Positions 1 through 6,215 of a stretch of DNA of 6,953 nt are shown here, piece by piece. The translations under genes and the position numbers were made by a program. How positions within the stretch are numbered: position 1 is the stretch's first letter; each line of letters begins with the position of its first letter. A model generated the notes under the pieces. It ran no database searches. It was not told the DNA's origin and saw only the letters and a list, made by a program, of their open reading frames with translations. Source of the DNA: DATHYU01 sp033722675. GTDB lineage: Bacteria > Actinomycetota > Acidimicrobiia > Spongiisociales > UBA11373. The DNA lies in assembly GCA_033722675.1 (NCBI GenBank), contig JAWVYO010000114.1:1-6953 (forward strand). The letters are read 5' to 3'.

Positions 1-358
1 CGGCGGTCACGTCTCGACCGTGCCCGGCATGCCGACGATCCTGCTCCACACCACGGGCCGGCGTTCGGGCCGGGATCGGACGTCCCCGCTGTTCTACGTC
101 CCCGCCGGCGACGGCGTGGCCGTCGTCGACACGAACTACGGTCGGGAGCCGCGGCCCGGCTGGTCCCACAACCTCGCCGCCGATCCCGACGCGGCGTTCA
201 CACTCGCAGGGGTCCGGCGCGACGCCAGGGCACGCACCGCCGGCGGCGAGGAGCGCACCCGGCTCTGGTCGGACCTGGTCGACCTCTATCCCCCGTACGA
301 GGACTATGCGGCCGGCCTCCGGCGGTCGCCCCGCGTCTGGGTCCTCGATCCGGTCTGA
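1..358 (+). CDS. Deazaflavin (F420)-dependent nitroreductase family protein, 3' part
   Basis: This is the C-terminal 118 residues of a small split-barrel reductase of the Ddn/FGD-related family, which uses reduced cofactor F420 (some members bind FMN or other flavins) to reduce varied substrates in the cytoplasm. The frame is open from base 2 with no start in sight. A GTG at 20 exists, but the residues before it (GGHVST) read as ordinary coding sequence and the family normally has about 30 more N-terminal residues, so the true start lies outside the window. Family hallmarks are visible: PTILLHTTGRRSGR (the TTGRxSG segment contacts the cofactor phosphate region), then SPLFYV, a GxxWSHNLAADPDA segment, and a C-terminal LYPPYEDYAAG...VWVLDPV, matching the usual family end. 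The stop is TGA at 356-358. The neighbour on the other strand ends at the very next base. The family is secure; the substrate and the exact cofactor are not determinable. Confidence 0.88.
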   Translation, partial: GGHVSTVPGMPTILLHTTGRRSGRDRTSPLFYVPAGDGVAVVDTNYGREPRPGWSHNLAADPDAAFTLAGVRRDARARTAGGEERTRLWSDLVDLYPPYEDYAAGLRRSPRVWVLDPV

Positions 359-364
359 TCAGAC
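353..364. repeat. 12-bp perfect palindrome at a stop-to-stop gene junction
   Basis: GTCTGATCAGAC reads identically on both strands and is centred exactly between the two convergent stop codons (TGA at 356-358, TCA, i.e. TGA on minus, at 359-361). It arises because both genes end in a GTC valine codon followed by TGA. As RNA it could form a 4-bp stem with a GAUC loop, extended by CC/GG (350-351 with 365-366) around one bulged G. That is weak for a terminator, and no U-tract follows. A minimal bidirectional terminator is possible, but coincidence of codon choice is equally plausible. Confidence 0.5.
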
Positions 365-2137
365 GGCGGCCGTGCCCGCTGCCCAGTCGGCAAACAGGTC
401 GGCGTACACGCCGCCCGCCCCGACGAGCTCTCCGTGACGGCCCCGCTCCACCAGGCGACCCCGGTCGAAGACGAGGACCTCGTCGGACGCTTCGGCGGTG
501 GAGAGGCGATGGGCGACGGTGAGGGAGGTGCGCCCCTCCGTCAGCCGCTCGATGGCCGTGCGCAGGGACACCTCCAGGGCCGGATCGACCGCCGACGTCG
601 CCTCGTCCAGCACCAGGAGGTCCGGATCGGCGATCCAGGCCCGCACGAGCGCCACGAGCTGGCGCTCCCCCGCGGACAGCTGACCTCCCCGTTCGCCGAC
701 GGGGGTGGCGAGCCCCGAAGGCAACCCCTCCACCCACGGTGCGAGACCGAGGTCGTCGAAGGCGGCGGCGACCTGTTCGTCGGTGGCGTCGGGCCGCCCG
801 TAGCGGACGTTGCCGGCGATCGTGGTGTCGAAGAGGAAGCCCTCCTGGGGGACGTAGGCGACGCGCGAACGCAGCGAGGCGAACCGGACCCGGTCGACGG
901 GCACCCCGCCGATCGCCATGGTCCCGGCTGTCGGGTCGAGGAGACGCGTGACGAGCTTCGCGAAGGTGGTCTTCCCCGACCCCGTCTCGCCGACGATCGC
1001 CACCCGGGTGCCCGCGGGGATCGCGACATCGACGTCCTCGAGGACGTCCACGGACGTCCCGGGATACCGGAATCGGAGTCCGCGAGCCTCGACGGAGAGT
1101 CCACCGTCGGGGAGGTCGACGCCGTCGGGTGGATCGGCGACGTCCACCGGCGTGTCGAGCACGCCGAGGATGCGGCGGACGCCGGCACCGGCCGTCTGCG
1201 CCTGGTCGAGGGTCTCCACCAGCATCTGCACCGGGCCGACGAGCAGGTTCACGAGGAACAGGAAGGCGAGGAGCGTGCCGGCGCTGACGCCCGATGTCAC
1301 TCCGAGCCAGACACCGATCCCGATCACGGTGGCGGTGATCAGACCGGCGAACAGTTCGGCCGAGGAGAACAGCACGGCCCCCAGCCGACCGGTCCGGAAC
1401 TCGGCGCGGAACTGGGCGTCCAGGGCGGCCCGCAGGCGCCGGAGCGTCGGTGCCTCCGCGCCGTATGCGCGCACGGCCGGCAGGCCGGTGATCGCCTCCG
1501 ACAGCGCCGAGAGCGAGTCGGCCACGCGCTCGCGGACGCGGTCGTGGGCGCGTGCCAGGATCCGCTGGAACCAGGCCAGCAGCACGGCGTAGACGACGAC
1601 GCCGGCCACGACCACGAGGGCCAGCTGCCACTGGTAGACGAGCATCACGACGACGGCGAGGGTCACCTGCGCCGACCCGACGAGCATCATCATCCCGCCG
1701 AAGTCGAGGAAGTCCTGGATCGTCCCGACGTCCGACGTCACCCGGGACACGAGGGCGCCCCGACGCTCCGATTGCACGTGGAGCATCGAAAGGCGGTGCA
1801 GATGGCGGAAGGTCAGCACCCGCAGGTCGGACAGCCCGTGGGCCGAGGCCCGGGCGAGCCGCAGCTGGGCGGTGCGGCCGGCCACGGCCGCCACGAGGAT
1901 CCCGATCACCCCGAGGATCCCGCTCCGCACCACGCCACCGACGTCCACTCCGCCGGCCGCGAGGATCTCCCGATCGAAGATCTGCTGCACGACGATCGGC
2001 ACGACGAGCTGCATGGCCGTGCCGACGACCACGAGGAGCAGCGTCACGACGAGCCCCTTCCGTAGGACCGGAGCGAGGCGCAGGGTCCGCAGCAGCGCCC
2101 GGCGCGTGGTCGTCGGAGGAGTGGTCGGGTCGCTCAT
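359..2137 (-). CDS. ABC exporter half-transporter, catalytic (consensus-site) subunit
   Basis: This 592-residue protein has the TMD-NBD layout of type IV (exporter-type) ABC half-transporters. The membrane domain covers about residues 20-320 with six hydrophobic segments (about 27-50, 70-88, 147-167, 170-190, 255-278, 283-306). The nucleotide-binding domain has Walker A GETGSGKT (383-390), Q-loop Q431 in YVPQEGFLF, signature LSAGE (487-491, a departure from LSGGQ), Walker B LLVLD ending at D511 with catalytic E512, the D-loop SAVD and switch H543. The start is ATG at 2137. It overlaps the stop of the upstream ABC gene as ATGA and has a strong Shine-Dalgarno sequence 7 bases before it. An in-frame open stretch continues upstream to 3163, but it lies inside the other ABC gene and lacks ABC features. 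The protein should pair with the upstream product in the inner membrane, this subunit supplying the hydrolytic glutamate. Substrate unknown: lipid, drug or peptide are all possible. Confidence 0.93.
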   Translation of the reverse strand: MSDPTTPPTTTRRALLRTLRLAPVLRKGLVVTLLLVVVGTAMQLVVPIVVQQIFDREILAAGGVDVGGVVRSGILGVIGILVAAVAGRTAQLRLARASAHGLSDLRVLTFRHLHRLSMLHVQSERRGALVSRVTSDVGTIQDFLDFGGMMMLVGSAQVTLAVVVMLVYQWQLALVVVAGVVVYAVLLAWFQRILARAHDRVRERVADSLSALSEAITGLPAVRAYGAEAPTLRRLRAALDAQFRAEFRTGRLGAVLFSSAELFAGLITATVIGIGVWLGVTSGVSAGTLLAFLFLVNLLVGPVQMLVETLDQAQTAGAGVRRILGVLDTPVDVADPPDGVDLPDGGLSVEARGLRFRYPGTSVDVLEDVDVAIPAGTRVAIVGETGSGKTTFAKLVTRLLDPTAGTMAIGGVPVDRVRFASLRSRVAYVPQEGFLFDTTIAGNVRYGRPDATDEQVAAAFDDLGLAPWVEGLPSGLATPVGERGGQLSAGERQLVALVRAWIADPDLLVLDEATSAVDPALEVSLRTAIERLTEGRTSLTVAHRLSTAEASDEVLVFDRGRLVERGRHGELVGAGGVYADLFADWAAGTAAV

Positions 2138-3990
2138 CCCGGCGCCTCCCTCCGCGCGGCGTCCTCGTCGTAGGCCTGCAGCAGCCGGGCGTAGCCGGGC
2201 TGGCGTCCCAGCAGTTCCGTGTGCGATCCGTGATCGAGGATCCGGCCGTCGTCGAGGAAGAGGACCTCGTCGGCCAGGACGATGCTCGACCGCCGGTGCG
2301 CCACCAGCACCACCGTGGACGGCAGCTCGGCCTCCTGGAGCCCCCGGAGGATGTCGGTCTCCACCGAGGGGTCGACCGCCGAGGTGGCGTCGTCGAGGAT
2401 CAGCAGTCGCGGTCTGCGGGCGAGCGCCCGGGCGAGGGCGATCCGCTGGCGCTGACCCCCCGACAGCGTGGTGCCCCGTTCTCCGAGGTGTGTGCGGAAA
2501 CCGTGGGGCAGGGCCCGGACGAACTCCTCGGCGGCGGCCATGCGCGCCGCCTCCTCGATGACCTCGTCGTCCACCTCGAGGCCGAGCCCGATGTTCCCCC
2601 GCACGTCGTCGTCGAAGAGGAAGGCCTCCTGCGCCACGTAGGCGACCTCCCTCGGCAGTTCGGAGCGGGCGAAGGCACGGAGGTCGCGTTCGTCGAGGTG
2701 GATGACCCCCGACGTCGGGTCCCAGAGCCGTGCCAGCAGCATCGCGAAGGTCGACTTGCCCGACCCCGTCGGACCGACGACGGCCACGGTGCGCCCCGCC
2801 GGGATGTCGACGTCGAGTCCGGAGAGGACCGGCGTCCCGCGCTCGTAGGCAAAGTCGATGGCGTCGCTCTCGACCCGGGCGCCGGTCCCCCCGGTGTCGG
2901 CGCGCTCGTCGCCGTGGACGACGGCGTCCTCGACGTCGAGGACCGCCTCGACCCGCCGCCATCCGGCGAGGCTGTGGGCCATGTCCCAGAGGACGAACCA
3001 GAGCATGAAGATCGGCACGGTGAGCAGCGAGACCAGGTACGCGACGGTGACGAGGTCCCCGGCAGTGATGGCGCCCGCCCGGATGCGCACCGCGCCGACG
3101 ATCACGAGGAGGAGCGCCGCCACCGCCGGCGTGGCCTCGACGACGGCGCGGTTGAGCGTCCACAGCCGGGCCACGCGCACGATGTCGTCACGCAGGCGTT
3201 CGGACGCCCGTCGCAGACGCGTCGCCTCGAGGTCCTCCCGGCCGAGGGCCTTCACGGTGAGGGCGCCATCGAAGCTCTCGTGGGCGACGTCGCTGACGGC
3301 GCCCCGGCTGGCCTGCACGGTCTCGAACGCACCGAAGGTGGCCCACGATCCGATCACGTCGATCACGACGACCGCGACGATGATCCCGAGGGTGAGCAGC
3401 CCGAGGACCCAGTCGATGAGGAACACGATGAGCACCGACCCCAGCAGGAGCAGCGTCGAGCCGGTGCCGAAGGGCAGCGGGGCCAGGATGAAGGTCCCCT
3501 GCCGGGCATCGGTCTCGGAGATCGACAGCAGGTCGCCGGTGGACTGCGACGAGAACCAGCGGAGCTCGAGCCCCATCTGGTGTTCGACGAGGCGATAGCG
3601 GACGTCCGCCTGGGTGGAGAACTGGAGCCATCCCGCTGCCGTCCGCCGCAGCACGATGCCACCGGCCTTCCAGGCCGACACGCCGAGGACGGCTGCCACC
3701 GCCCCCTGCCATCGCGATCCGATGGGCTCGCCCCCGTCGAGGACCGGGATGATCAGTTCGTCGGTGACCCGACCGACCACGAACGCCGCGAGCACGATGG
3801 CCGAGGCGAAGACCAGCGCCCCGAGGAGCGCCAGTAGGAAGGACCACGGCCGGGCGCGGACGAACCGCCCGATCAAACGGAACCCGTCCCGCAGCACGGT
3901 CACGAGCGACTCGGGTGGCTCGGGGCGGAGGACCGACTCGGGCGCGTCGGACGCGCGTTCGTCGGCAGGAGCGGTCATGGACCCGGGCAT
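2134..3990 (-). CDS. ABC exporter half-transporter, degenerate-site subunit
   Basis: This 618-residue ABC half-transporter is the first gene of the minus-strand operon. A polar N-terminal tail of about 47 residues precedes six hydrophobic segments (about 48-73, 95-118, 166-192, 194-213, 283-305, 311-335). The ATPase domain has Walker A GPTGSGKS (406-413), Q-loop Q454 in YVAQEAFLFD, a canonical LSGGQ signature (509-513), Walker B LLILD ending at D533, and switch H565. The residue after Walker B, normally the catalytic glutamate, is Asp (D534). That marks the subunit as the one contributing to a degenerate, poorly hydrolysing site in heterodimeric exporters such as TM287/288, BmrCD or TmrAB. 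The stop TGA (2134-2136) overlaps the next gene's ATG, so the two are translated together. The start is uncertain: ATG at 3990 gives 618 residues, ATG at 3978 gives 614 (MTAPADERAS...). Neither has a Shine-Dalgarno sequence. A TACCAT box (3994-3989) would favour 3978. Substrate unknown. Confidence 0.92.
   Translation of the reverse strand: MPGSMTAPADERASDAPESVLRPEPPESLVTVLRDGFRLIGRFVRARPWSFLLALLGALVFASAIVLAAFVVGRVTDELIIPVLDGGEPIGSRWQGAVAAVLGVSAWKAGGIVLRRTAAGWLQFSTQADVRYRLVEHQMGLELRWFSSQSTGDLLSISETDARQGTFILAPLPFGTGSTLLLLGSVLIVFLIDWVLGLLTLGIIVAVVVIDVIGSWATFGAFETVQASRGAVSDVAHESFDGALTVKALGREDLEATRLRRASERLRDDIVRVARLWTLNRAVVEATPAVAALLLVIVGAVRIRAGAITAGDLVTVAYLVSLLTVPIFMLWFVLWDMAHSLAGWRRVEAVLDVEDAVVHGDERADTGGTGARVESDAIDFAYERGTPVLSGLDVDIPAGRTVAVVGPTGSGKSTFAMLLARLWDPTSGVIHLDERDLRAFARSELPREVAYVAQEAFLFDDDVRGNIGLGLEVDDEVIEEAARMAAAEEFVRALPHGFRTHLGERGTTLSGGQRQRIALARALARRPRLLILDDATSAVDPSVETDILRGLQEAELPSTVVLVAHRRSSIVLADEVLFLDDGRILDHGSHTELLGRQPGYARLLQAYDEDAARREAPG
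2145..2153 (-). promoter_or_regulatory. Ribosome binding site of the downstream ABC gene
   Basis: Read on the minus strand, this is GGAGGGAGG, ending 7 bases before the ATG at 2137 and lying inside the last codons of the upstream ABC gene. It is the clearest Shine-Dalgarno sequence in the window and settles the start at 2137. The first gene of each divergent unit has no such sequence. Confidence 0.8.
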
Positions 3991-3994
3991 GGTA
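3989..3994 (-). promoter_or_regulatory. Possible -10 box for the ABC operon
   Basis: On the minus strand TACCAT fits the TANNNT pattern of actinobacterial -10 elements and lies 10 bases before the ATG at 3978. It overlaps the alternative ATG at 3990, so if it is the real promoter only the 3978 start can be used. No convincing -35 is visible. The assignment is weak because a TANNNT match alone is common. Confidence 0.3.
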
Positions 3995-4000
3995 GGCGAG

Positions 4001-4018
4001 GGTCCGGTCGGCCGGACC
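4001..4018. promoter_or_regulatory. 18-bp dyad, candidate operator in the divergent region
   Basis: Two 7-bp arms, GGTCCGG (4001-4007) and CCGGACC (4012-4018), form a perfect inverted repeat around a 4-base spacer; 16 of 18 positions are symmetric. It sits between the divergently oriented ABC operon and the lipoprotein gene, just upstream of the possible ABC -10 box, where a repressor or activator could bind. No regulator gene is in the window. CG-rich dyads of this size also occur by chance in such DNA. Confidence 0.35.
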
Positions 4019-4023
4019 GCGCC

Positions 4024-4036
4024 GTGCCCCGGGCAC
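4024..4036. promoter_or_regulatory. 13-bp dyad in the lipoprotein promoter spacer
   Basis: GTGCCC and GGGCAC arms (4024-4029 and 4031-4036) are perfectly complementary around a single C. If transcription starts at the lipoprotein ATG (4055), this dyad covers about -31 to -19, the spacer between the -35 and -10 regions. It could be an operator. It shares no obvious half-site with the neighbouring 18-bp dyad, which argues against both being sites for one regulator. Confidence 0.3.
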
Positions 4037-4042
4037 CACCTC

Positions 4043-4048
4043 TAGCCT
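4043..4048 (+). promoter_or_regulatory. Likely -10 box of a leaderless promoter for the lipoprotein gene
   Basis: TAGCCT matches the TANNNT -10 pattern and ends exactly 6 bases before the ATG at 4055, which is where the box should lie if transcription begins at the A of the start codon. No Shine-Dalgarno sequence precedes the ATG, as expected of a leaderless message, a common arrangement in actinobacteria. The TAG of the box (4043-4045) is also an in-frame stop, so translation cannot begin further upstream. Confidence 0.6.
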
Positions 4049-4054
4049 CCCCAC

Positions 4055-4705
4055 ATGCGCCGGACCGGCCTCCTCCTCGTCATCGCCCTCGCGGCCTGCG
4101 GCGGCGGAGCCTCCCAGCCGGTCCCGCCGGTCGCCGAGGTCGTCGACCGGGCGGCCACGGCCATGGCCTCCGTGGAGACCGCGTCCTTTTCGATCGAACG
4201 CACCGGCGCGCCCCTGCAGGTCGCCGGACTCGACTTCGAGTCGGCCTCGGGGGTCTATCTGGCGCCCGACCGGTCCCGGGCGGTCCTGGAGGTCCGCGCC
4301 GGCGACGTCACGGCGCGGCTCGGCACCATCGCGATCGACGACCGCGTCTGGCTCACCGATCCGATCACCGGGGACTGGTCGTCGATCCCCCCCGAGGACG
4401 GCTTCAACGCCGCCTCCGTCTTCGAGGCCTGGCCGACCATCCTCCGTGACGACCTGGGCGGCGCCGCAGTCCGTCGGGAGGGCGGTGCCCTCGTCCTCAC
4501 GGGGACCGTGGCGGGCGAGCGGATCGCCACGCTCACCGCCGGCGTCGCCGAGCCCCAGGTCAGCGAGGCGGTCGTGCGTCTCGATCCCGACACCCATCGG
4601 ATCCGCACGATCGAGTTCTCCACGGAGGGACCCGACGGCACGTCGTCGTGGACCATCCGTCTCGAACGCTATGGGGAGCCCGTCACCGTCGAGCCGCCGT
4701 CATGA
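4055..4705 (+). CDS. LprG/LppX-family lipid-carrier lipoprotein
   Basis: This 216-residue secreted lipoprotein has a very short signal peptide (MRRTGLLLVIALAAC). The lipobox LAAC puts the lipidated cysteine at residue 15, followed by a GGGASQPVPP linker. The mature domain resembles LppX/LprA/LprF/LprG: an N-terminal helix (DRAATAMASVETASFSIE), strand-rich repeats, GTIAIDDRVWLTDPITGDW, a middle helix (GFNAASVFEAWPTILRDDL), GALVLTGTVAG, and a final ERYGEPVTVEPPS matching the W/Y-G-x-x-V-x-V-x-PP end of LprG. The family forms a half-barrel with a cavity that binds acylated lipids and carries them across the periplasm. The next gene overlaps by ATGA and encodes an MFS transporter resembling Rv1410/P55, the known partner of LprG in mycobacteria. 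Length is slightly below LprG (about 236 residues). The start is fixed by an in-frame TAG 12 bases upstream. The family assignment rests on remembered sequence patterns; the lipid cargo is unknown. Confidence 0.85.
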   Translation: MRRTGLLLVIALAACGGGASQPVPPVAEVVDRAATAMASVETASFSIERTGAPLQVAGLDFESASGVYLAPDRSRAVLEVRAGDVTARLGTIAIDDRVWLTDPITGDWSSIPPEDGFNAASVFEAWPTILRDDLGGAAVRREGGALVLTGTVAGERIATLTAGVAEPQVSEAVVRLDPDTHRIRTIEFSTEGPDGTSSWTIRLERYGEPVTVEPPS

Positions 4706-6204
4706 GGACCGTCCCGCGCGGGGCGATCCTCGCCACGGTCGCCTTCGGGGTCTTCGTCGCCGCCGACGACCTCACGGTGGTGGCGACGACGCTGCGCGAC
4801 ATCGTCGGTGACCTGGCGATCCCGCTGCCCGAGGGACTCGACGACGCCGCCTGGATCGTCAACGGCTACCTGGTGGCCTACGTCGCCGTCATGCCGCTCA
4901 TGGGTCGGCTCGCCGACGTCGTGGGCCGCCGCCGCACCTTCGTCGGCGCCCTGGCCGTCTTCGGCCTCGGGTCGCTCGCGCTCCCCCACGCCACCTCGCT
5001 GGGATGGTTCACGGTGGGCCGCGTGGTCACCGCGATCGGCGGGGCCGCGATGATCCCCGTCGCGCTCGCCGTCACGGCCGACCTGTACGAAGGGCGGGAG
5101 CGGACGCGGGCACTGGGTCTGCTCGGAGCCCTCGACGTGCTCGGGTGGGTGTGGGGCCCCCTCTTCGGAGCCCTCCTGGTCCGCTTCCTCGACTGGCGGT
5201 GGCAGTTCCACCTCAACGTGCCCCTCGCGGTGGCCGGCATCGCGGCCGCGTGGTGGACCATGCGCGACCTCGACCACGCCGACTCCCGCCGCCGGCTGGA
5301 CCTTCCCGGGGCGCTCCTGCTGTCGGGCGGGCTCGTGGCCGTCACGCTCGCCCTGCTCGACTCGGCGGACATCTCGGTGGCCGAGGGACTCGAGGACCTC
5401 ACCGGGTCGGGGGGACTGCCGGTCCTCCCCCTGTTCGCAGGGGGCGCGGTCCTCCTGGCCGCGTTCACGGTGGTCGAAGTGCGCCGACCCGATCCCCTCG
5501 TCGACCTCGCCTCGCTCCGGGACCGGAGGTACGCCGGCGCCCTCGTCACGACCCTCCTCGTAGGTGGTGCGCTCGTCGTGGCGATGGTCGACGTCCCTCT
5601 CTTCGTGAACCTCGTCCTCGAGGACGGGGTGGAGGCGGCGGCGGTGCGGTCGGGGTGGATCCTCTCGGCGCTGACGCTCGCCATGGCCGTCGGCACGCTG
5701 GTTGGCGGCACGGTCGGCGCGCAGTGGGGTGCCCGCCCCACGGTGGTCGCCGGGACACTGGTGGCGGGCGGGGGCTTCCTCCTCATGGCCCTGACGTGGG
5801 ATCCGGGCGTCGCCACCCCGGCCATGGCGACCCATCTGGCCGTCCTCGGATTCGGACTCGGCTCGGTGACCGCCCCGCTCCACGACCGCGCCGTGAGCGC
5901 CGTCGGACCCAGGCGTCGCGGCATGGCCGGGTCGATGGTGGTCCTCGCGCGGCTCACCGGCCTCACGCTCGGGCTGGCCGGGCTCACGGCGTGGGCGCTC
6001 CAGCGCTTCGAGGCGCTCCGGCAGACCATCACGCTCCCGCCGATCACCGACCCGGGCTACGAGGCGGCGGCACGGACGGCGCAGGCGACGATCAGTGCCG
6101 ATGCCCTCGCCGCCACCTTCGGCGCAGCCGCCATCGTGTGCGCACTGGCCGCCCTGGTCGCCGGCGTCCTCCTCGGGAGCGAGGTGGCAGACCGGGATCG
6201 GTAG
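4702..6204 (+). CDS. P55/Rv1410-like MFS transporter, 14 TM segments
   Basis: This 500-residue inner-membrane MFS protein has about 14 hydrophobic segments (near 8-27, 49-70, 79-96, 102-125, 136-161, 168-186, 200-220, 240-260, 277-303, 314-340, 345-364, 372-395, 405-435, 466-492). Segments 7 and 8 are the extra pair typical of the DHA2/P55 type. Motif A is GRLADVVGRRR (68-78, with D72). The N-terminus resembles remembered P55: an acidic pair in TM1 (D22, D23) followed by LTVVATTLRDI, then IP and AAWIVNGYLVAYVAVMPLMG. A motif-C-like GWVWGPLFG lies at 148-156. A polar stretch between the last two helices (about 436-465) faces the outside. In mycobacteria P55 acts with LprG to export triacylglycerides and affects drug tolerance. 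The start at 4702 is chosen for its ATGA overlap with the lipoprotein stop; no strong Shine-Dalgarno is present, so translational coupling is likely. An in-frame ATG at 4648 lies deep in the lipoprotein gene. A plain drug-efflux role remains possible. Confidence 0.87.
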   Translation: MRTVPRGAILATVAFGVFVAADDLTVVATTLRDIVGDLAIPLPEGLDDAAWIVNGYLVAYVAVMPLMGRLADVVGRRRTFVGALAVFGLGSLALPHATSLGWFTVGRVVTAIGGAAMIPVALAVTADLYEGRERTRALGLLGALDVLGWVWGPLFGALLVRFLDWRWQFHLNVPLAVAGIAAAWWTMRDLDHADSRRRLDLPGALLLSGGLVAVTLALLDSADISVAEGLEDLTGSGGLPVLPLFAGGAVLLAAFTVVEVRRPDPLVDLASLRDRRYAGALVTTLLVGGALVVAMVDVPLFVNLVLEDGVEAAAVRSGWILSALTLAMAVGTLVGGTVGAQWGARPTVVAGTLVAGGGFLLMALTWDPGVATPAMATHLAVLGFGLGSVTAPLHDRAVSAVGPRRRGMAGSMVVLARLTGLTLGLAGLTAWALQRFEALRQTITLPPITDPGYEAAARTAQATISADALAATFGAAAIVCALAALVAGVLLGSEVADRDR

Positions 6205-6207
6205 TCT
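6202..6207 (+). promoter_or_regulatory. Possible -10 box overlapping the MFS stop codon
   Basis: TAGTCT fits TANNNT and ends 8 bases before the ATG at 6216. Its first three bases are the TAG stop of the MFS gene. No Shine-Dalgarno sequence precedes 6216, so a leaderless or near-leaderless promoter is plausible, letting this gene be expressed separately from the transporter operon. The spacing is two bases longer than at the lipoprotein gene. Confidence 0.4.
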
Positions 6208-6215
6208 CGCCGCCG

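Noticed and set aside
487..510. The LSAGE signature of the second ABC subunit as a possible sequencing error or decay.
   Set aside because: The frame is intact, all other motifs are present, and the change falls on the same composite site as the Asp substitution in the partner, so it reads as a normal feature of heterodimers. (The numbers given are residues within the protein.)
2138..3163. An N-terminal extension of the second ABC gene upstream to 3163.
   Set aside because: It is in frame, but it overlaps the conserved ATPase domain of the first ABC gene, is Arg/Gly-rich with no domain, and a strong ribosome binding site and ATGA overlap support the start at 2137.
434..3837. Very long open frames on the + strand opposite the ABC genes (for example 1552-3837 and 434-2065).
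   Set aside because: Their translations are low-complexity and rich in R, G, P, H, D and E with no domain, as expected opposite GC-rich genes whose third positions are almost all G/C. The minus strand encodes complete ABC motifs over the same bases.
3188..4597. A long minus-strand open frame of 469 codons crossing the divergent promoter region.
   Set aside because: It would run antisense through the lipoprotein gene and out of frame through the ABC gene. The composition is shadow-like and no family resemblance is seen.
4648..4701. An 18-residue longer start for the MFS protein at 4648.
   Set aside because: The added residues lie within the lipoprotein coding region and are not family-like. 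The ATG at 4702 overlaps the lipoprotein stop and gives an N-terminus that lines up with P55.
4669..6047. Long minus-strand open frames opposite the MFS gene.
   Set aside because: The plus strand encodes a well-formed membrane transporter with MFS motifs. The antisense products are hydrophilic His/Asp/Arg- or Ser/Pro-rich shadows.
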